Shown here one piece after another: positions 1 through 8,824 of a DNA stretch of 64,000 nucleotides. The translations under genes and the position numbers were made by a program. Numbering within the stretch: position 1 is the stretch's first letter; every line of letters begins with the position of its first letter. The notes under the pieces were generated by a model. That model was given only the letters and a program-made list of their open reading frames with translations, had not been told where the DNA came from and ran no database searches. This DNA comes from an uncultured Campylobacter sp. (GTDB taxonomy: Bacteria > Campylobacterota > Campylobacteria > Campylobacterales > Campylobacteraceae): assembly GCF_938030145.1 (NCBI RefSeq), contig NZ_CALHGM010000044.1, forward strand, positions 17,718 through 81,717, in the 5' to 3' direction.

Positions 1-207
1 ACCGATCGCCATGCAGGTTATCGCGGTCGCACCGAAGGCTGATTGCAGCTACATACTTTGACCTTCCTCTATCTAAACATAAAATTTTAAACTATCGCCG
101 CAATACTAACGGATCGCGGCAAGTTCGCTATGAAATTTTGCCCGTTACTTTTGGACTGCTTTAGTGCCAAATTTTAACTTCCATGTTATCCACCTGCTTT
201 ACAAAAT

Positions 208-1557
208 TTAAAAATTTAAAATTTTTAGCTGATTGAGCGCTATCACTACGATCGCGACTGGCGCCACGAAGCGCAGTAGCACGAAATACCACAGCTTAAA
301 GCCCATTCGTCCCATATATGGGCGCAGTAGAATTTCGACGGCTCGTTTTTTGATCACGAATCCTACGAAAATCGCCACGATTATGCCGCTAAGAGGCATT
401 AAGATATTCGAGGTTAGGTAATCAAGCACGTCAAAAAAGCTCTTGCCACCTAGGCTAAAATACTCGCTCGTGCCCCCGTAATAACCCAAAATGCAGCATA
501 TCCCTAAAACATACGTCACGGCAAAAACTAAAAGCGAAGCGCGCTTGCGGCTTAGCTTGCGGGAGTTTACGAGATAATAAATCGCAGGCTCCAGCATCGA
601 AATTGCAGAAGTAATCGCCGCAAATAATAGCGAGGTGAAAAATAAAAAGGCTAGGATATTCCCGATCGCACCGAGCTTTGAAAAAAGCACCACCAGTGAG
701 ACAAACACTAGCCCCGGACCTTGCGCTTTGGGATCGCCGCCGAATTCAAAGATGAAAGTAAAGACGATGAGCCCCATCATCACGCCGATTAGGACATTAA
801 TGCAGACAATATTTATGCTTGAGGTTAGGATATTGGTGCGCGCAGGCAGGCTTGCAGCATAGGTCATAATCGTAGTAACGCCCAGCGAAAGCGTAAAAAA
901 TGCAAGTCCTAGCGCCGAAAGAACGCTATCTTTATTAAGCTTGGAAAAATCTGGCACCAGTAGGAATTTCGCGCTACGTCCGAATCCATCGAAACTCGCG
1001 GCGTAAATTAGCATTAAAACCAGCAAAATAAATAGCGCGGGCATCATCCAGACATTAAGCCGCTCGATGCCGCTTTTGACACCTTTAGATACAATGAAAA
1101 AGCAAAACGCCGACGCTATGGTAAAGCACACCGCTACGCTTAAAAAATCACTACCTAAAAGCGCTTTAAACGCTGCGCCACTTTCATCTATACTTTTTGG
1201 CAGATAAAAAGCGCTTGAGACCACGTATTTTAGGATCCAGCCCATTACGACGCTGTAAAAAGCATAGATCAAAAGTGCACTAATCATAAAAAATCCCGCG
1301 TATTTCCATGCGCCTTTGTATGAGGGCGCGAGCTTTTCAAATGCGCGCACCGGATCACTTTCGCTTAGCCTGCCGATGACGATCTCGGCTAAAAAGATCA
1401 CGAAGCTAACCAAAAGCGTCAGTAAAAGATATAGCAATATAAATGCGCTGCCGCCATTGGTGCCTACTAAAGTGGGGAATTTCCACGCATTACCGAGCCC
1501 CACGGCGCTGCCTGCGACTGCGAGGATGAAGCCGATTTTGCTAAATTTATCATTCAT
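208..1557 (-). CDS. Sodium-dependent transporter, SNF/NSS family
   Basis: A 449-residue inner-membrane protein of the neurotransmitter:sodium symporter family, which drives uptake of amino acids or related solutes with Na+. The N-terminus has the family signature (GFILAVAGSAVGLGNAWKFP, about residues 9-28), which forms the unwound TM1 Na+/substrate site. The rest is a series of hydrophobic segments consistent with 11-12 TM helices and normal family length. The gene is divergent from the nitroreductase at 1679. The substrate cannot be read from the sequence. Family assignment is secure. Confidence 0.93.
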   Translation of the reverse strand: MNDKFSKIGFILAVAGSAVGLGNAWKFPTLVGTNGGSAFILLYLLLTLLVSFVIFLAEIVIGRLSESDPVRAFEKLAPSYKGAWKYAGFFMISALLIYAFYSVVMGWILKYVVSSAFYLPKSIDESGAAFKALLGSDFLSVAVCFTIASAFCFFIVSKGVKSGIERLNVWMMPALFILLVLMLIYAASFDGFGRSAKFLLVPDFSKLNKDSVLSALGLAFFTLSLGVTTIMTYAASLPARTNILTSSINIVCINVLIGVMMGLIVFTFIFEFGGDPKAQGPGLVFVSLVVLFSKLGAIGNILAFLFFTSLLFAAITSAISMLEPAIYYLVNSRKLSRKRASLLVFAVTYVLGICCILGYYGGTSEYFSLGGKSFFDVLDYLTSNILMPLSGIIVAIFVGFVIKKRAVEILLRPYMGRMGFKLWYFVLLRFVAPVAIVVIALNQLKILNF

Positions 1558-1648
1558 ATTATGCCTTGTAGCGGAATTTGAAAGGACAATATTAGCAAAA
1601 TATAGCTTAACTCGCCAAGCTAGCCGGGTGGAATTTAGGCAAACCCGC

Positions 1649-1654
1649 TATAAT
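1649..1654 (+). promoter_or_regulatory. Sigma70 -10 box upstream of the nitroreductase gene
   Basis: An exact TATAAT lies 25 bases before the ATG at 1679, between two divergent genes, with an AAAGGAG ribosome binding site (1667-1673) between box and start. Campylobacter sigma70 promoters depend mainly on the -10 box, so the lack of a clear -35 does not count against it. Confidence 0.55.
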
Positions 1655-1678
1655 GCCGCGAATTTTAAAGGAGATAAA

Positions 1679-2305
1679 ATGAAATCGATAAAAGAAGTGA
1701 TGCTCTCTCGCCACAGCTGCCGTAAATTTTGCAGCTATAAACTAAATAGCGAGCTCGTGCGCGAGATACTTGAACTTGCGCGCTTAAGTCCCAGCTCATG
1801 CGGATTAGAGCCTTGGAGGATGATGATAATCTCGGATCCTTGCGAGCTAAAAGAGCTTTCCGTAGCCTGTAACAGTCAGCCGCAAGTAGCCGAGTGCTCG
1901 CACGCCGTGATTTTAATCGCGCGTAACGATCTGCGCGTGGGCGAAGCGTATTTAGAGCGCACCGTCCGCCGTCGTGCAAACACTTCGCAAAAATATGAAG
2001 CTGCGATGAATTATTTCCGCGCGAAATTTGCGGACTTAGACGACGAAGCGCTGATGAACTACGCGACCAAGCAGCTTTATATCTTAGCGGCAAATATCGC
2101 TAATATCGCCGAGGGCTTTGATGTGCGCTCGTGTATAATGACCGGCTTTGACGCCGCGGCTTTGGAAAAATTCTGCGCTTTAGAGGCGAAATTTCGTCCT
2201 GCGATCATCGTGGCTTTGGGGCGTGGTGAGCCTAGCAAATATCCGCACACGCGCTACGAGCTAGATGAAATTTTAATCTCTCGTGGCAGCAGCGAAAAAA
2301 GATAA
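1679..2305 (+). CDS. Nitroreductase family protein (FMN-dependent)
   Basis: A 208-residue protein of the nitroreductase/FMN-reductase fold. It starts with the typical helix ending SRHSCRKF, followed by a LARLSPSSCGLEPWRM segment (about residues 30-46) that matches the FMN-binding part of the family. The C-terminal PAIIVALGRGEP motif is also typical. The ATG at 1679 is chosen because an AAAGGAG site sits 5 bases upstream; the longer open frame from 1316 runs back into the divergent transporter gene. The physiological substrate is unknown. It appears monocistronic. Confidence 0.88.
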   Translation: MKSIKEVMLSRHSCRKFCSYKLNSELVREILELARLSPSSCGLEPWRMMIISDPCELKELSVACNSQPQVAECSHAVILIARNDLRVGEAYLERTVRRRANTSQKYEAAMNYFRAKFADLDDEALMNYATKQLYILAANIANIAEGFDVRSCIMTGFDAAALEKFCALEAKFRPAIIVALGRGEPSKYPHTRYELDEILISRGSSEKR

Positions 2306-2430
2306 AATGGGTCTCTTCTGCTTGCAAAGCTAGGCGCGAGCTTCGTTTATTAAAAGCGTCGTTTTGCGAAATTTTATCGGTTTAAAAGTGCGATAGCGTT
2401 AAAATGCGCTTAAAATTTCAAAGGATAAAC

Positions 2431-3066
2431 ATGCAAGTCAAACTTCTAAATTTCACTCCGCTTTGGGTCTGCTCAAACGCGATCCGCACCTGCTGGCAGA
2501 GCTTTGAGCGCGGCGATTGCGGCGGCGTCAAAGACCTAGCGCTAATAGACCGCGTCGGCAACCAGCTCAAGCACTCAAGCACGCTGGAGCACCTTTACTA
2601 TAACTTCTACATCAGCGGTATTTCGCGCGCGCTGCTTCAGGAGCTGGCGCGCCACCGTCTAGCAAGCCTTAGCGTAAAATCCACTCGCTACACTCTTAAA
2701 GAATTGCGCGGCGAGAATAGCTTCGCGCAAGGAGACTTCGAAAACGCCGCGCGATACATCGTGCTTACCGGCAACGAAGCGGTCGATAACGCAAGCATCG
2801 CAGCTCTTGAAAATCTGCGCGTAATCTTACAAAGCCCAATCAGCCTTGATATCGCAAAATACTGCTTGCCCGAGTGCTACAAGAGCGAGCTTAGCTGGAG
2901 CATAAACGCACGCAGCCTGCAAAACTTCCTCGCTCTGCGCTCTAGTAAGGCGGCACTTTGGGAGATCCGCGAGCTTGCCGGTAAAATTTACGAAGCGCTG
3001 CCGCAGGAGCATAAATTTATATTCCAAAGCTGCATGGCGGGCGAGAAGACGCAAGGCGAAGAGTAG
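2431..3066 (+). CDS. thyX: Flavin-dependent thymidylate synthase ThyX
   Basis: Makes dTMP from dUMP using methylene-THF, FAD and NADPH. The diagnostic ThyX motif is present as RHRLASLSVKSTRY, close to the canonical RHRxxSxNxxSxRY; the central Asn reads Val here, with surrounding positions kept. The length (211 residues) fits Campylobacter ThyX. I place the start at the ATG at 2431, behind AAAGGA (2420-2425), instead of the ATG at 2404, which would add nine residues with no ribosome site. Campylobacters lack ThyA and rely on ThyX. Confidence 0.93.
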   Translation: MQVKLLNFTPLWVCSNAIRTCWQSFERGDCGGVKDLALIDRVGNQLKHSSTLEHLYYNFYISGISRALLQELARHRLASLSVKSTRYTLKELRGENSFAQGDFENAARYIVLTGNEAVDNASIAALENLRVILQSPISLDIAKYCLPECYKSELSWSINARSLQNFLALRSSKAALWEIRELAGKIYEALPQEHKFIFQSCMAGEKTQGEE

Positions 3067-3101
3067 CGCGCGGGATAAAATTTTGATATAAGGGGCTTGC
3101 G

Positions 3102-3848
3102 ATGATAAAACTTACGCAGATGAGAGCGGCTTTTGAAAAAGAGGAGCCGAACGCGCTTTATCTTAGCTACTTGGGGTGGGTAAAAACCCTGATCCCGTTT
3201 TGGAGGCAGGCCGCTGCGAGGATCGCGGAGCTAAGCGGCGCGGCGGATGAAAAAAGAGACAAGCATCTGCGCTCAATTGACAATTCTTTGCAGCTTTTGC
3301 AAGCTTGGCGGTTTAAAAAGATAAAATACGTGCAAGCAAGAAGAAGAGAGGCTGATAGCGCCATAAGTTTTATTCGAAACGGCGCCTTAACGCAGCAGGT
3401 ATGCAGATACGCCTTTGCGCCGGTCTGTAGAAATTTAGCGAGCATTTTACGCAGTTTTTTATACGTTTCAACTTTTGGCTATTCGGACGAGCAGCTTCCG
3501 ACAGTATTTGCTCAAGATATTTACGGCATTGCGCTGTGCCATACTTTATTTCCCTTTGATACTGCCGATTTTGTGTATTATCTGCCGCGAGAGAAATCCA
3601 TCCATACCGACGACCCCGCTGATTTGGATAACTGGCATTTGATGATGAGCGAGGCCGGCAAGGCTTTGAATATCGCGGAGCTCACCAAAGAGGTCAATAA
3701 TCAGGCTCGTAAAATTTACGAAAACTATAAAGCGCCGTTTGAATGGAAATACGACGAGGGGATTTGGAATTTGGAATTCGAAAATATTTCAAAAAGGCTG
3801 CACTATGCGGGCTTACGAGCTTTTACGGGTCTGAGTAATGCAGAATAA
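3102..3848 (+). CDS. Hypothetical protein
   Basis: 248 residues with no family I recognise. There is no signal peptide or clear TM span. The first 110 residues are rich in Lys/Arg and probably helical, and the rest is mixed and aromatic-rich (for example DNWHLMM and FEWKYDEGIWNLEF). AAGGGG precedes the ATG at normal spacing. It follows thyX by 35 bases in the same direction and may be cotranscribed, but nothing ties the two functionally. Codon use matches the surrounding chromosome, so it is probably a real gene. Confidence 0.7.
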   Translation: MIKLTQMRAAFEKEEPNALYLSYLGWVKTLIPFWRQAAARIAELSGAADEKRDKHLRSIDNSLQLLQAWRFKKIKYVQARRREADSAISFIRNGALTQQVCRYAFAPVCRNLASILRSFLYVSTFGYSDEQLPTVFAQDIYGIALCHTLFPFDTADFVYYLPREKSIHTDDPADLDNWHLMMSEAGKALNIAELTKEVNNQARKIYENYKAPFEWKYDEGIWNLEFENISKRLHYAGLRAFTGLSNAE

Positions 3849-4070
3849 AAAGCGCGCAAAATTTTAACCGCTTTTGAAATTTTATTCGCGGGCAGTAAAA
3901 ATTCTGCGAGTTCTAATGCGGGTAAAATTTAAAATTTGCTTGAGCGGGTTTTTTGGCAGCCTGCGGTATCAAAATTTAGCCGCCGCGCATTTTACGACTT
4001 GCGGCGCCGAGAATTGCAGCGGCGGCGAACCGAAAGCTCATAGGCGAGCGATAAATTTAAAGGACGGATT

Positions 4071-4667
4071 ATGAAAAACCTAGCGCTTGTGATGTTTAGC
4101 GGACAGACGCATCTCGATTTTGTGGGATTTTACGATTGTATGCTAAGGCTCAAAGCCGCCCGCTCGCAGCTTGAGATGAGGTTTTGCTCGCGTGAGCGGC
4201 AGGTTTCGGATAGCGGCGGTCTTACGATCGATGTGGGCGAGATCACGACGGATCTAGGCGGCTTTGATGCGGTTTTTGTGCCCGGCGGTATGGCGACGCG
4301 TCGCCTGAGGGACGATGCGGGCTTCATCTCGTGGCTCGCGACCGCGCGCGATGCGAAGTATAAGTTTAGCGTTTGCACCGGTTCGCTACTTCTGGGCGCG
4401 GCGGGGTTTTTGCGAGGTAGACGCGCGACTACGCATCCGTTTTGCTACGATCTGCTGGCGCCTTACTGCGCGGACGTGGTGCACGAGCGGCTCGTGCGCG
4501 AAAGCCTGCCAGAAGGAGGCGAGATCATCACTGCTGGCGGCGTGAGCAGCTCTATCGAGCTTGGACTTTGCGTGATCGAAAAATTCGCAGGCGCCTCTGC
4601 GCGAGAGGCTGCCGCTGCGGCGATGGATTATCCGTATTACGGCCTTAGAAGCAAGCCTGTGCGATGA
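4071..4667 (+). CDS. DJ-1/PfpI family protein
   Basis: 198 residues with the DJ-1/ThiJ/PfpI fold, a glutamine-amidotransferase-like domain. The nucleophile elbow is FSVCTGS with Cys at residue 102. An upstream Gly-rich strand (FVPGGMATRRL) and the ATTHPFCYDLL segment after the elbow resemble isonitrile-hydratase-like members. The exact reaction (hydratase, glyoxalase-like or chaperone) cannot be assigned. AAAGGA lies about 8 bases before the start. An open frame ending at 4074 overlaps the start but is not convincing as a gene. Confidence 0.85.
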   Translation: MKNLALVMFSGQTHLDFVGFYDCMLRLKAARSQLEMRFCSRERQVSDSGGLTIDVGEITTDLGGFDAVFVPGGMATRRLRDDAGFISWLATARDAKYKFSVCTGSLLLGAAGFLRGRRATTHPFCYDLLAPYCADVVHERLVRESLPEGGEIITAGGVSSSIELGLCVIEKFAGASAREAAAAAMDYPYYGLRSKPVR

Positions 4668-4747
4668 AATTTTAAAGCCGCTAAGATCGGTGGTGCGGTT
4701 TATAAATACCGCAGTAAATTTTAAAATAGAGGGGAAGGTAAATCTTA

Positions 4748-5359
4748 ATGCAAGCAGTAAAGATATTAAAAACATTGTGGAAAGCCATCAAGATCGTCAT
4801 ACTCGCAGCATTGATATTACCGTTTGCGGCATTGATATTATTTGTTTTATTTATAGCCTTTCTATTTTCACCCCTTAATACGGATTTTTCATATATAGAA
4901 AATAAAAATTTGGCTAAATTTGAAGCCTTAACAAATACGAAGGGAGAAACTTTGCTCATTTATCGCAAAAAAAGTCCTCCTTTATCGTGTAGTGAAAAAA
5001 TACAGACTTGTATCTGTTACGCGCATTTTATAAAGGCGGATAAGCCCTTTACTTTGACGCAACAAAAAATGTTGCAAGAGGGCTACGAGTTTGTTTCCGA
5101 GTCTGACTGTATAGCTGAAACTACAAATTTGCATGAATTTAAACTATCGTGGGCGATGCCGTCCTATCATTATGCCGGCAGTCGGGAGTATTTGATATAT
5201 GGTTCGATCAAAAATTTAAATATAACGGCAATAGTGAACGATAAAAGGCGAATATGGCACAAAAAAGAGCACGAATCGGGACAACCGAGCGATTATGATC
5301 ACGAGGTTATTTTTTATCCGGAACTTAATATAATTCAAATAAATAAAATGGGGTATTAA
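4748..5359 (+). CDS. Hypothetical membrane-anchored protein
   Basis: 203 residues. After a short basic start there is one long hydrophobic span (about residues 13-42), probably a single N-terminal TM anchor or uncleaved signal, followed by a soluble, probably periplasmic domain. Three cysteines near residues 79-91 (a CSEKIQTCIC segment) plus a later one could form disulfides. AAGG lies upstream of the ATG. The gene is more AT-rich than its neighbours. I recognise no family. Confidence 0.65.
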   Translation: MQAVKILKTLWKAIKIVILAALILPFAALILFVLFIAFLFSPLNTDFSYIENKNLAKFEALTNTKGETLLIYRKKSPPLSCSEKIQTCICYAHFIKADKPFTLTQQKMLQEGYEFVSESDCIAETTNLHEFKLSWAMPSYHYAGSREYLIYGSIKNLNITAIVNDKRRIWHKKEHESGQPSDYDHEVIFYPELNIIQINKMGY

Positions 5360-5530
5360 TAGCGTGCGCTAAATTTACTTACAGCCGATTGATATTGTCG
5401 TTGAAAAATAAATTTAAAAGCTTTGGGATAAAATTTAAAAATTTAGACTTTGGTCTTGCGGACATTTATCAAAGTAGATAAAATAACGATATAGTGGGTT
5501 TTTCATAAAATAGGAGATCACAAAGACAGC

Positions 5531-5742
5531 ATGAAACCGACTCAAATTTTATCGCTGCTTTCGCATATAGCTTTCGGGTCGCTTATAGGTTAAAATTCAG
5601 AGATAATAACCCATGGGAGTTCGCAATCGCGCTTTTTGCCTACGCGATTTTGTTTGCTTTTTGCCGCGAGAGCCTGCTTGACGATAATAAAAAGACGATC
5701 GCCATGATGCTATTTATGGCGCTTTTGATCGTGATCGTGTAG
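5531..5742 (+). pseudogene. Frameshifted small membrane protein
   Basis: The ATG at 5531 opens a frame giving MKPTQILSLLSHIAFGSLIG and then stops at 5591. In the next frame the reading goes on without a stop to 5742, with a hydrophobic product (WEFAIALFAYAILFAF, then MMLFMALLIVIV). One inserted or deleted base near 5585-5592 would join them into a protein of about 70 residues with two or three TM spans. This could be a decayed gene, a sequencing error or chance. It lies alone in the 5360-5886 gap, whose remainder shows nothing clear. Confidence 0.4.
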
Positions 5743-5886
5743 CGGCGCCTATAAATCGGCGAGAGCGGTTGCGGCGCGAGAGTGCGGGCGATCCGCCTTT
5801 GATTGCAGCGGCGCGAGCGAGCGATACTATTTTTAAAATTTATTGTAAAATTATGGCATTAATTCATTAAAGCTTAAAGGGCTAGC

Positions 5887-6582
5887 ATGCAGATAAACTT
5901 AGACGACGTGAGGATCGAAAGCGGCTGGAAAGAAGCGCTTAGGGAGGAATTTTTAAGCGAGTATTTTGCGAAAATCAAAGAAAACCTGCTCGCCGCAAAG
6001 GCGCACGAGATCGTCTATCCGCCGGGAAATTTGATCTTTAACGCCTTTAATCTCACCCCGTTTGAGCGGGTGCGCGCGGTGATTTTGGGGCAGGATCCCT
6101 ACCATGGCGCGCATCAGGCGATGGGGCTTAGCTTTTCGGTGCCGCACGGCGTGCGAATTCCGCCCAGCCTCGTAAATATCTACAAAGAGATTAAAAGCGA
6201 TCTGGGTATCAGCGAGCCTGCTAGCGGCGATCTGAGCTACTGGGCAAAGCAGGGCGTGCTGCTGCTTAATGCGAGCCTTAGCGTGGGCGCAAACCGCGCG
6301 AACTCGCACAGCGGCTTCGGCTGGCAAATTTTCACCGACGCCGTGATTAAAATTTTAAGCGCTAGGCGGCAAAATTTGGTCTTTATGCTGTGGGGAAATT
6401 TCGCCAAAGCCAAATCTGCCCTGATCGATACGCAGAGGCATCTTATCTTAACTACCGCGCATCCTAGCCCGCTTGCGGGGGGAGCGTTTTTCGGCTGCAG
6501 GCATTTTAGCAGATGCAACGAATATCTGCGCGCGCACGGCCTGCGAGAGATCGATTGGGATCTAAATCACGGCGCAGATTAA
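5887..6582 (+). CDS. ung: Uracil-DNA glycosylase
   Basis: Family 1 UDG, which removes uracil from DNA as the first step of base excision repair. The water-activating motif GQDPYHG is intact (catalytic Asp at residue 70) and so is the C-terminal HPSPL loop (His near residue 192). Between them are the uracil-pocket LLNASLSV and the LMLWGNFAK strand. 231 residues is the usual length. AAAGGG lies just before the ATG. The gene stands alone. Confidence 0.96.
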   Translation: MQINLDDVRIESGWKEALREEFLSEYFAKIKENLLAAKAHEIVYPPGNLIFNAFNLTPFERVRAVILGQDPYHGAHQAMGLSFSVPHGVRIPPSLVNIYKEIKSDLGISEPASGDLSYWAKQGVLLLNASLSVGANRANSHSGFGWQIFTDAVIKILSARRQNLVFMLWGNFAKAKSALIDTQRHLILTTAHPSPLAGGAFFGCRHFSRCNEYLRAHGLREIDWDLNHGAD

Positions 6583-6728
6583 ATGTATTTTAAATGAAAT
6601 TTGCGTAAAATGCGCCGCAAAATTTCAAAGGTAAAGAAATTTTAAAAAATGTCGAAAGGAGAAGTGAGCGAATAATATACGACCGGCTTAAGAGGGCTTG
6701 CCGAAGCGACGTAGATGCGTGGCTAGGC

Positions 6729-6734
6729 TATAAT
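6729..6734 (+). promoter_or_regulatory. Sigma70 -10 box upstream of the first solute-binding protein
   Basis: An exact TATAAT lies 22 bases before the ATG at 6757, with AGAGGA as ribosome site in between. This suggests the first of the three tandem binding-protein genes has its own promoter and a very short leader. Confidence 0.55.
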
Positions 6735-6756
6735 CATTGCAAATTAGAGGAACGAT

Positions 6757-7563
6757 ATGAAAAAGATAATTTTGGGAATTTTCTTGCTATTTACAAGTAG
6801 TGTAGTGGCAAATACCCTATCAGAGATCAGGCAATCGGGCAGTGTGCGCGTAGGCGTATTTGAGGCGCAACCGCCTTTTAGTAAATTTGAAGACGGCAAA
6901 TTCCAAGGATTTGAAGTTACTCTAGCTGAGGCGCTATCAAAAGATATATTCGGTGGTAAAGCGGGCAAGGTGGAATTCGTGCCCGTAAAGGCTAGTGAGC
7001 GTTTAAAAGTGTTGGAAGAAAATAAAGTAGATATGGTGCTTGCAACCTTTACGATCACAAATGAGCGTAAGCAGGTGGTCGATTTTACGACGCCGTATTT
7101 CGCAGTAAATATCGGCGTGCTAACCCGTAAGGGTGATAAGATCAAAACTATGTCTGATTTACACGGTAAGCCGATCATTGCAGAAAGCGGTACGACTAGC
7201 GAGGCATATTTTAAAAAAGAAGGTTTTGAAATCATAAATTGCGCTACCGCACACGAATGCTATAAAATTCTAAAAGAGGGCAAGGGTGCTGGCTTTGCAC
7301 ACGATAATTTATTAGTTCTTGCCTACGCGGTTGTAGATAGCGACACTGAAGTAAATATTAAGAATTTGGGCGTTTCGGATTTCTTGGGTATTGCGGTTTC
7401 TAAGGGCAATAAGGATCTGCTTGAGTTCTTAAACGGCGAGCTAGTCAAGCTAAGTAAGAACGGCTTTATGAAAAAGACCTATGATGAGGCGATCGAGCCG
7501 TATTACAAAGGCACTGCGGAGAAAAAATATTTCTTGCTAGATGACCTCTATAGCTTATTTTAG
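6757..7563 (+). CDS. Amino-acid ABC transporter substrate-binding protein, paralogue 1
   Basis: 268 residues, family 3 periplasmic binding protein (SBP_bac_3) related to Campylobacter PEB1. A signal peptide (residues 1-18) ends at VVANT, with no lipobox Cys. Family landmarks follow: SGSVRVGVFEAQPPFS, GFEVTLAEAL, the ATFTITNERKQVVDFTTPYF ligand-pocket stretch, and the domain-2 hinge. The tail KYFLLDDLYSLF is shared with the two downstream paralogues. No permease or ATPase gene is nearby, so it either works with a distant transporter or serves as an adhesin or receptor, as PEB1 partly does. The ligand is unknown. Confidence 0.9.
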   Translation: MKKIILGIFLLFTSSVVANTLSEIRQSGSVRVGVFEAQPPFSKFEDGKFQGFEVTLAEALSKDIFGGKAGKVEFVPVKASERLKVLEENKVDMVLATFTITNERKQVVDFTTPYFAVNIGVLTRKGDKIKTMSDLHGKPIIAESGTTSEAYFKKEGFEIINCATAHECYKILKEGKGAGFAHDNLLVLAYAVVDSDTEVNIKNLGVSDFLGIAVSKGNKDLLEFLNGELVKLSKNGFMKKTYDEAIEPYYKGTAEKKYFLLDDLYSLF

Positions 7564-8000
7564 GTGGGCATAGCGGTACAGCTCGCCTGTGTTTGTTTTC
7601 GTAAGCATAGCTGTGTGCTCTCGCTAGGTAAAATTTAAAAGGCTCGCATAGTCTTGCTATTTTGCCCGACTTTGCGAGCTTGGTTTAGATTGTAAGATTT
7701 TACTAACGCGCCGTTGCAGAATTTATAAAATTCCATAGAATTTCGCAGTGGCGCGCTATTTTTATGGCGCTAATAGACGCACAGAATTTTAAGCGAAGCG
7801 CTAAAATTTAATGAGAGCAGGCAGGGTTTGGCGCAAGGCAGCAAAATTTAAAAAGCCTCTATCATTATGCTTAGAAATTTTAGTTGCGAAATTTTATCGC
7901 TAAGCTCGCAATTTAGGGAAGAATTTCGGTTCAGGTAAAATGAAATTTTAAGAAAATTTACATTACAATTACGAAAAATTTAAAATTCAAGGAGGAAATT
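7564..8000 (+). other. 437-base intergenic spacer without a gene
   Basis: No convincing ORF or RNA gene. The stretch is made of the AAATTTTA-type words common in this genome. A possible -10 box TACAAT at 7964-7969 and a strong AAGGAGG site just before 8001 suggest the second binding-protein gene is transcribed from its own promoter. Confidence 0.5.
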
Positions 8001-8807
8001 ATGAAAAAGTCATTTTTTCTTATTCTATTGTCGGCGATCTTTGTTTTTGCGAATTCATTAAGCGAAATAAAGCAAAGCAAGGTTATCAGAGTGGGCGTCT
8101 ATGAAAACGAGCCGCCTTTTAGTAAGTCGAGCGAGAAAGGCTTTGAGGGATTTGAGGTCGAACTTGCCAATGCGCTAGCTGGTAAAATTTTCGGCAATAG
8201 CGGCGGTCGTATCGAGCTCATACCGGTAACGAACGAAGTGCGCTTTCCGATGCTGCAAAACAATCAGGCGGATATGATAATCGCGGCTGCAAGTATCACT
8301 GAAGAGCGTAAAGGCAGCGTAGATTTTTCGATGCCGTATTTTACGGTAAATTTGGGAATTTTAACGAAAAAAGACTCAAATATTCACAAAATAGGCGATC
8401 TGATGGGCAAAAAGATCGGTATCATCCGCAAGACTACCGGCGAAGCGTATATCAAAAAGGACGGCGGTTATAATGTTTCCTACTGCAATGATTCGGTTGA
8501 TTGCTATAGGAGATTAAAAAGCGGCGAGATCGACGGGTATTGCAACAACAACCTTTTTGTAATGGTCTATCCGATCGTAGATCCTGCGGTCGAGGTCAAT
8601 ATAAAAAATTTAGGCGATAATGTATTCTTGGGCGTCGCGGTGCAAAAGGGTAACGCGGAGCTGCTAGAAGCGATCAATAAAGGCTTGATCGCACTTAGCA
8701 AAGAGGGCTTTTTCAAAAAGGCTTACGAGGATACTTTCGAATCATTCTATAAAGGCACCGTCGATAAAAAATACTTCTTACTCGACGATCTTTACAGCTT
8801 TTTTTAA
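8001..8807 (+). CDS. Amino-acid ABC transporter substrate-binding protein, paralogue 2
   Basis: 268 residues, the same length as its neighbours, with a signal peptide ending near VFANS. It is closer to paralogue 3 than to paralogue 1: both have YENEPPFS, GGRIELIPV, the AAASITEERK-type pocket stretch and the YKGTVDKKYFLLDD tail. Two Cys in YCNDSVDCY could form a disulfide in domain 2, conserved across the set. Preceded by AAGGAGG. It forms a two-gene unit with the gene at 8825 (17-base gap). Ligand unknown. Confidence 0.9.
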   Translation: MKKSFFLILLSAIFVFANSLSEIKQSKVIRVGVYENEPPFSKSSEKGFEGFEVELANALAGKIFGNSGGRIELIPVTNEVRFPMLQNNQADMIIAAASITEERKGSVDFSMPYFTVNLGILTKKDSNIHKIGDLMGKKIGIIRKTTGEAYIKKDGGYNVSYCNDSVDCYRRLKSGEIDGYCNNNLFVMVYPIVDPAVEVNIKNLGDNVFLGVAVQKGNAELLEAINKGLIALSKEGFFKKAYEDTFESFYKGTVDKKYFLLDDLYSFF

Positions 8808-8824
8808 TAAAAAAGGAATTTGAA

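Noticed and set aside
1..50. Possible gene end or start on the minus strand at the left edge
   Set aside because: About 16 codons are open after a TAG, too short to assign to any family.
3874..4074. 66-codon plus-strand ORF before the DJ-1/PfpI gene
   Set aside because: It overlaps the DJ-1 gene start and contains that gene's ribosome site, has no ribosome site of its own, and its product shows no domain or signal.
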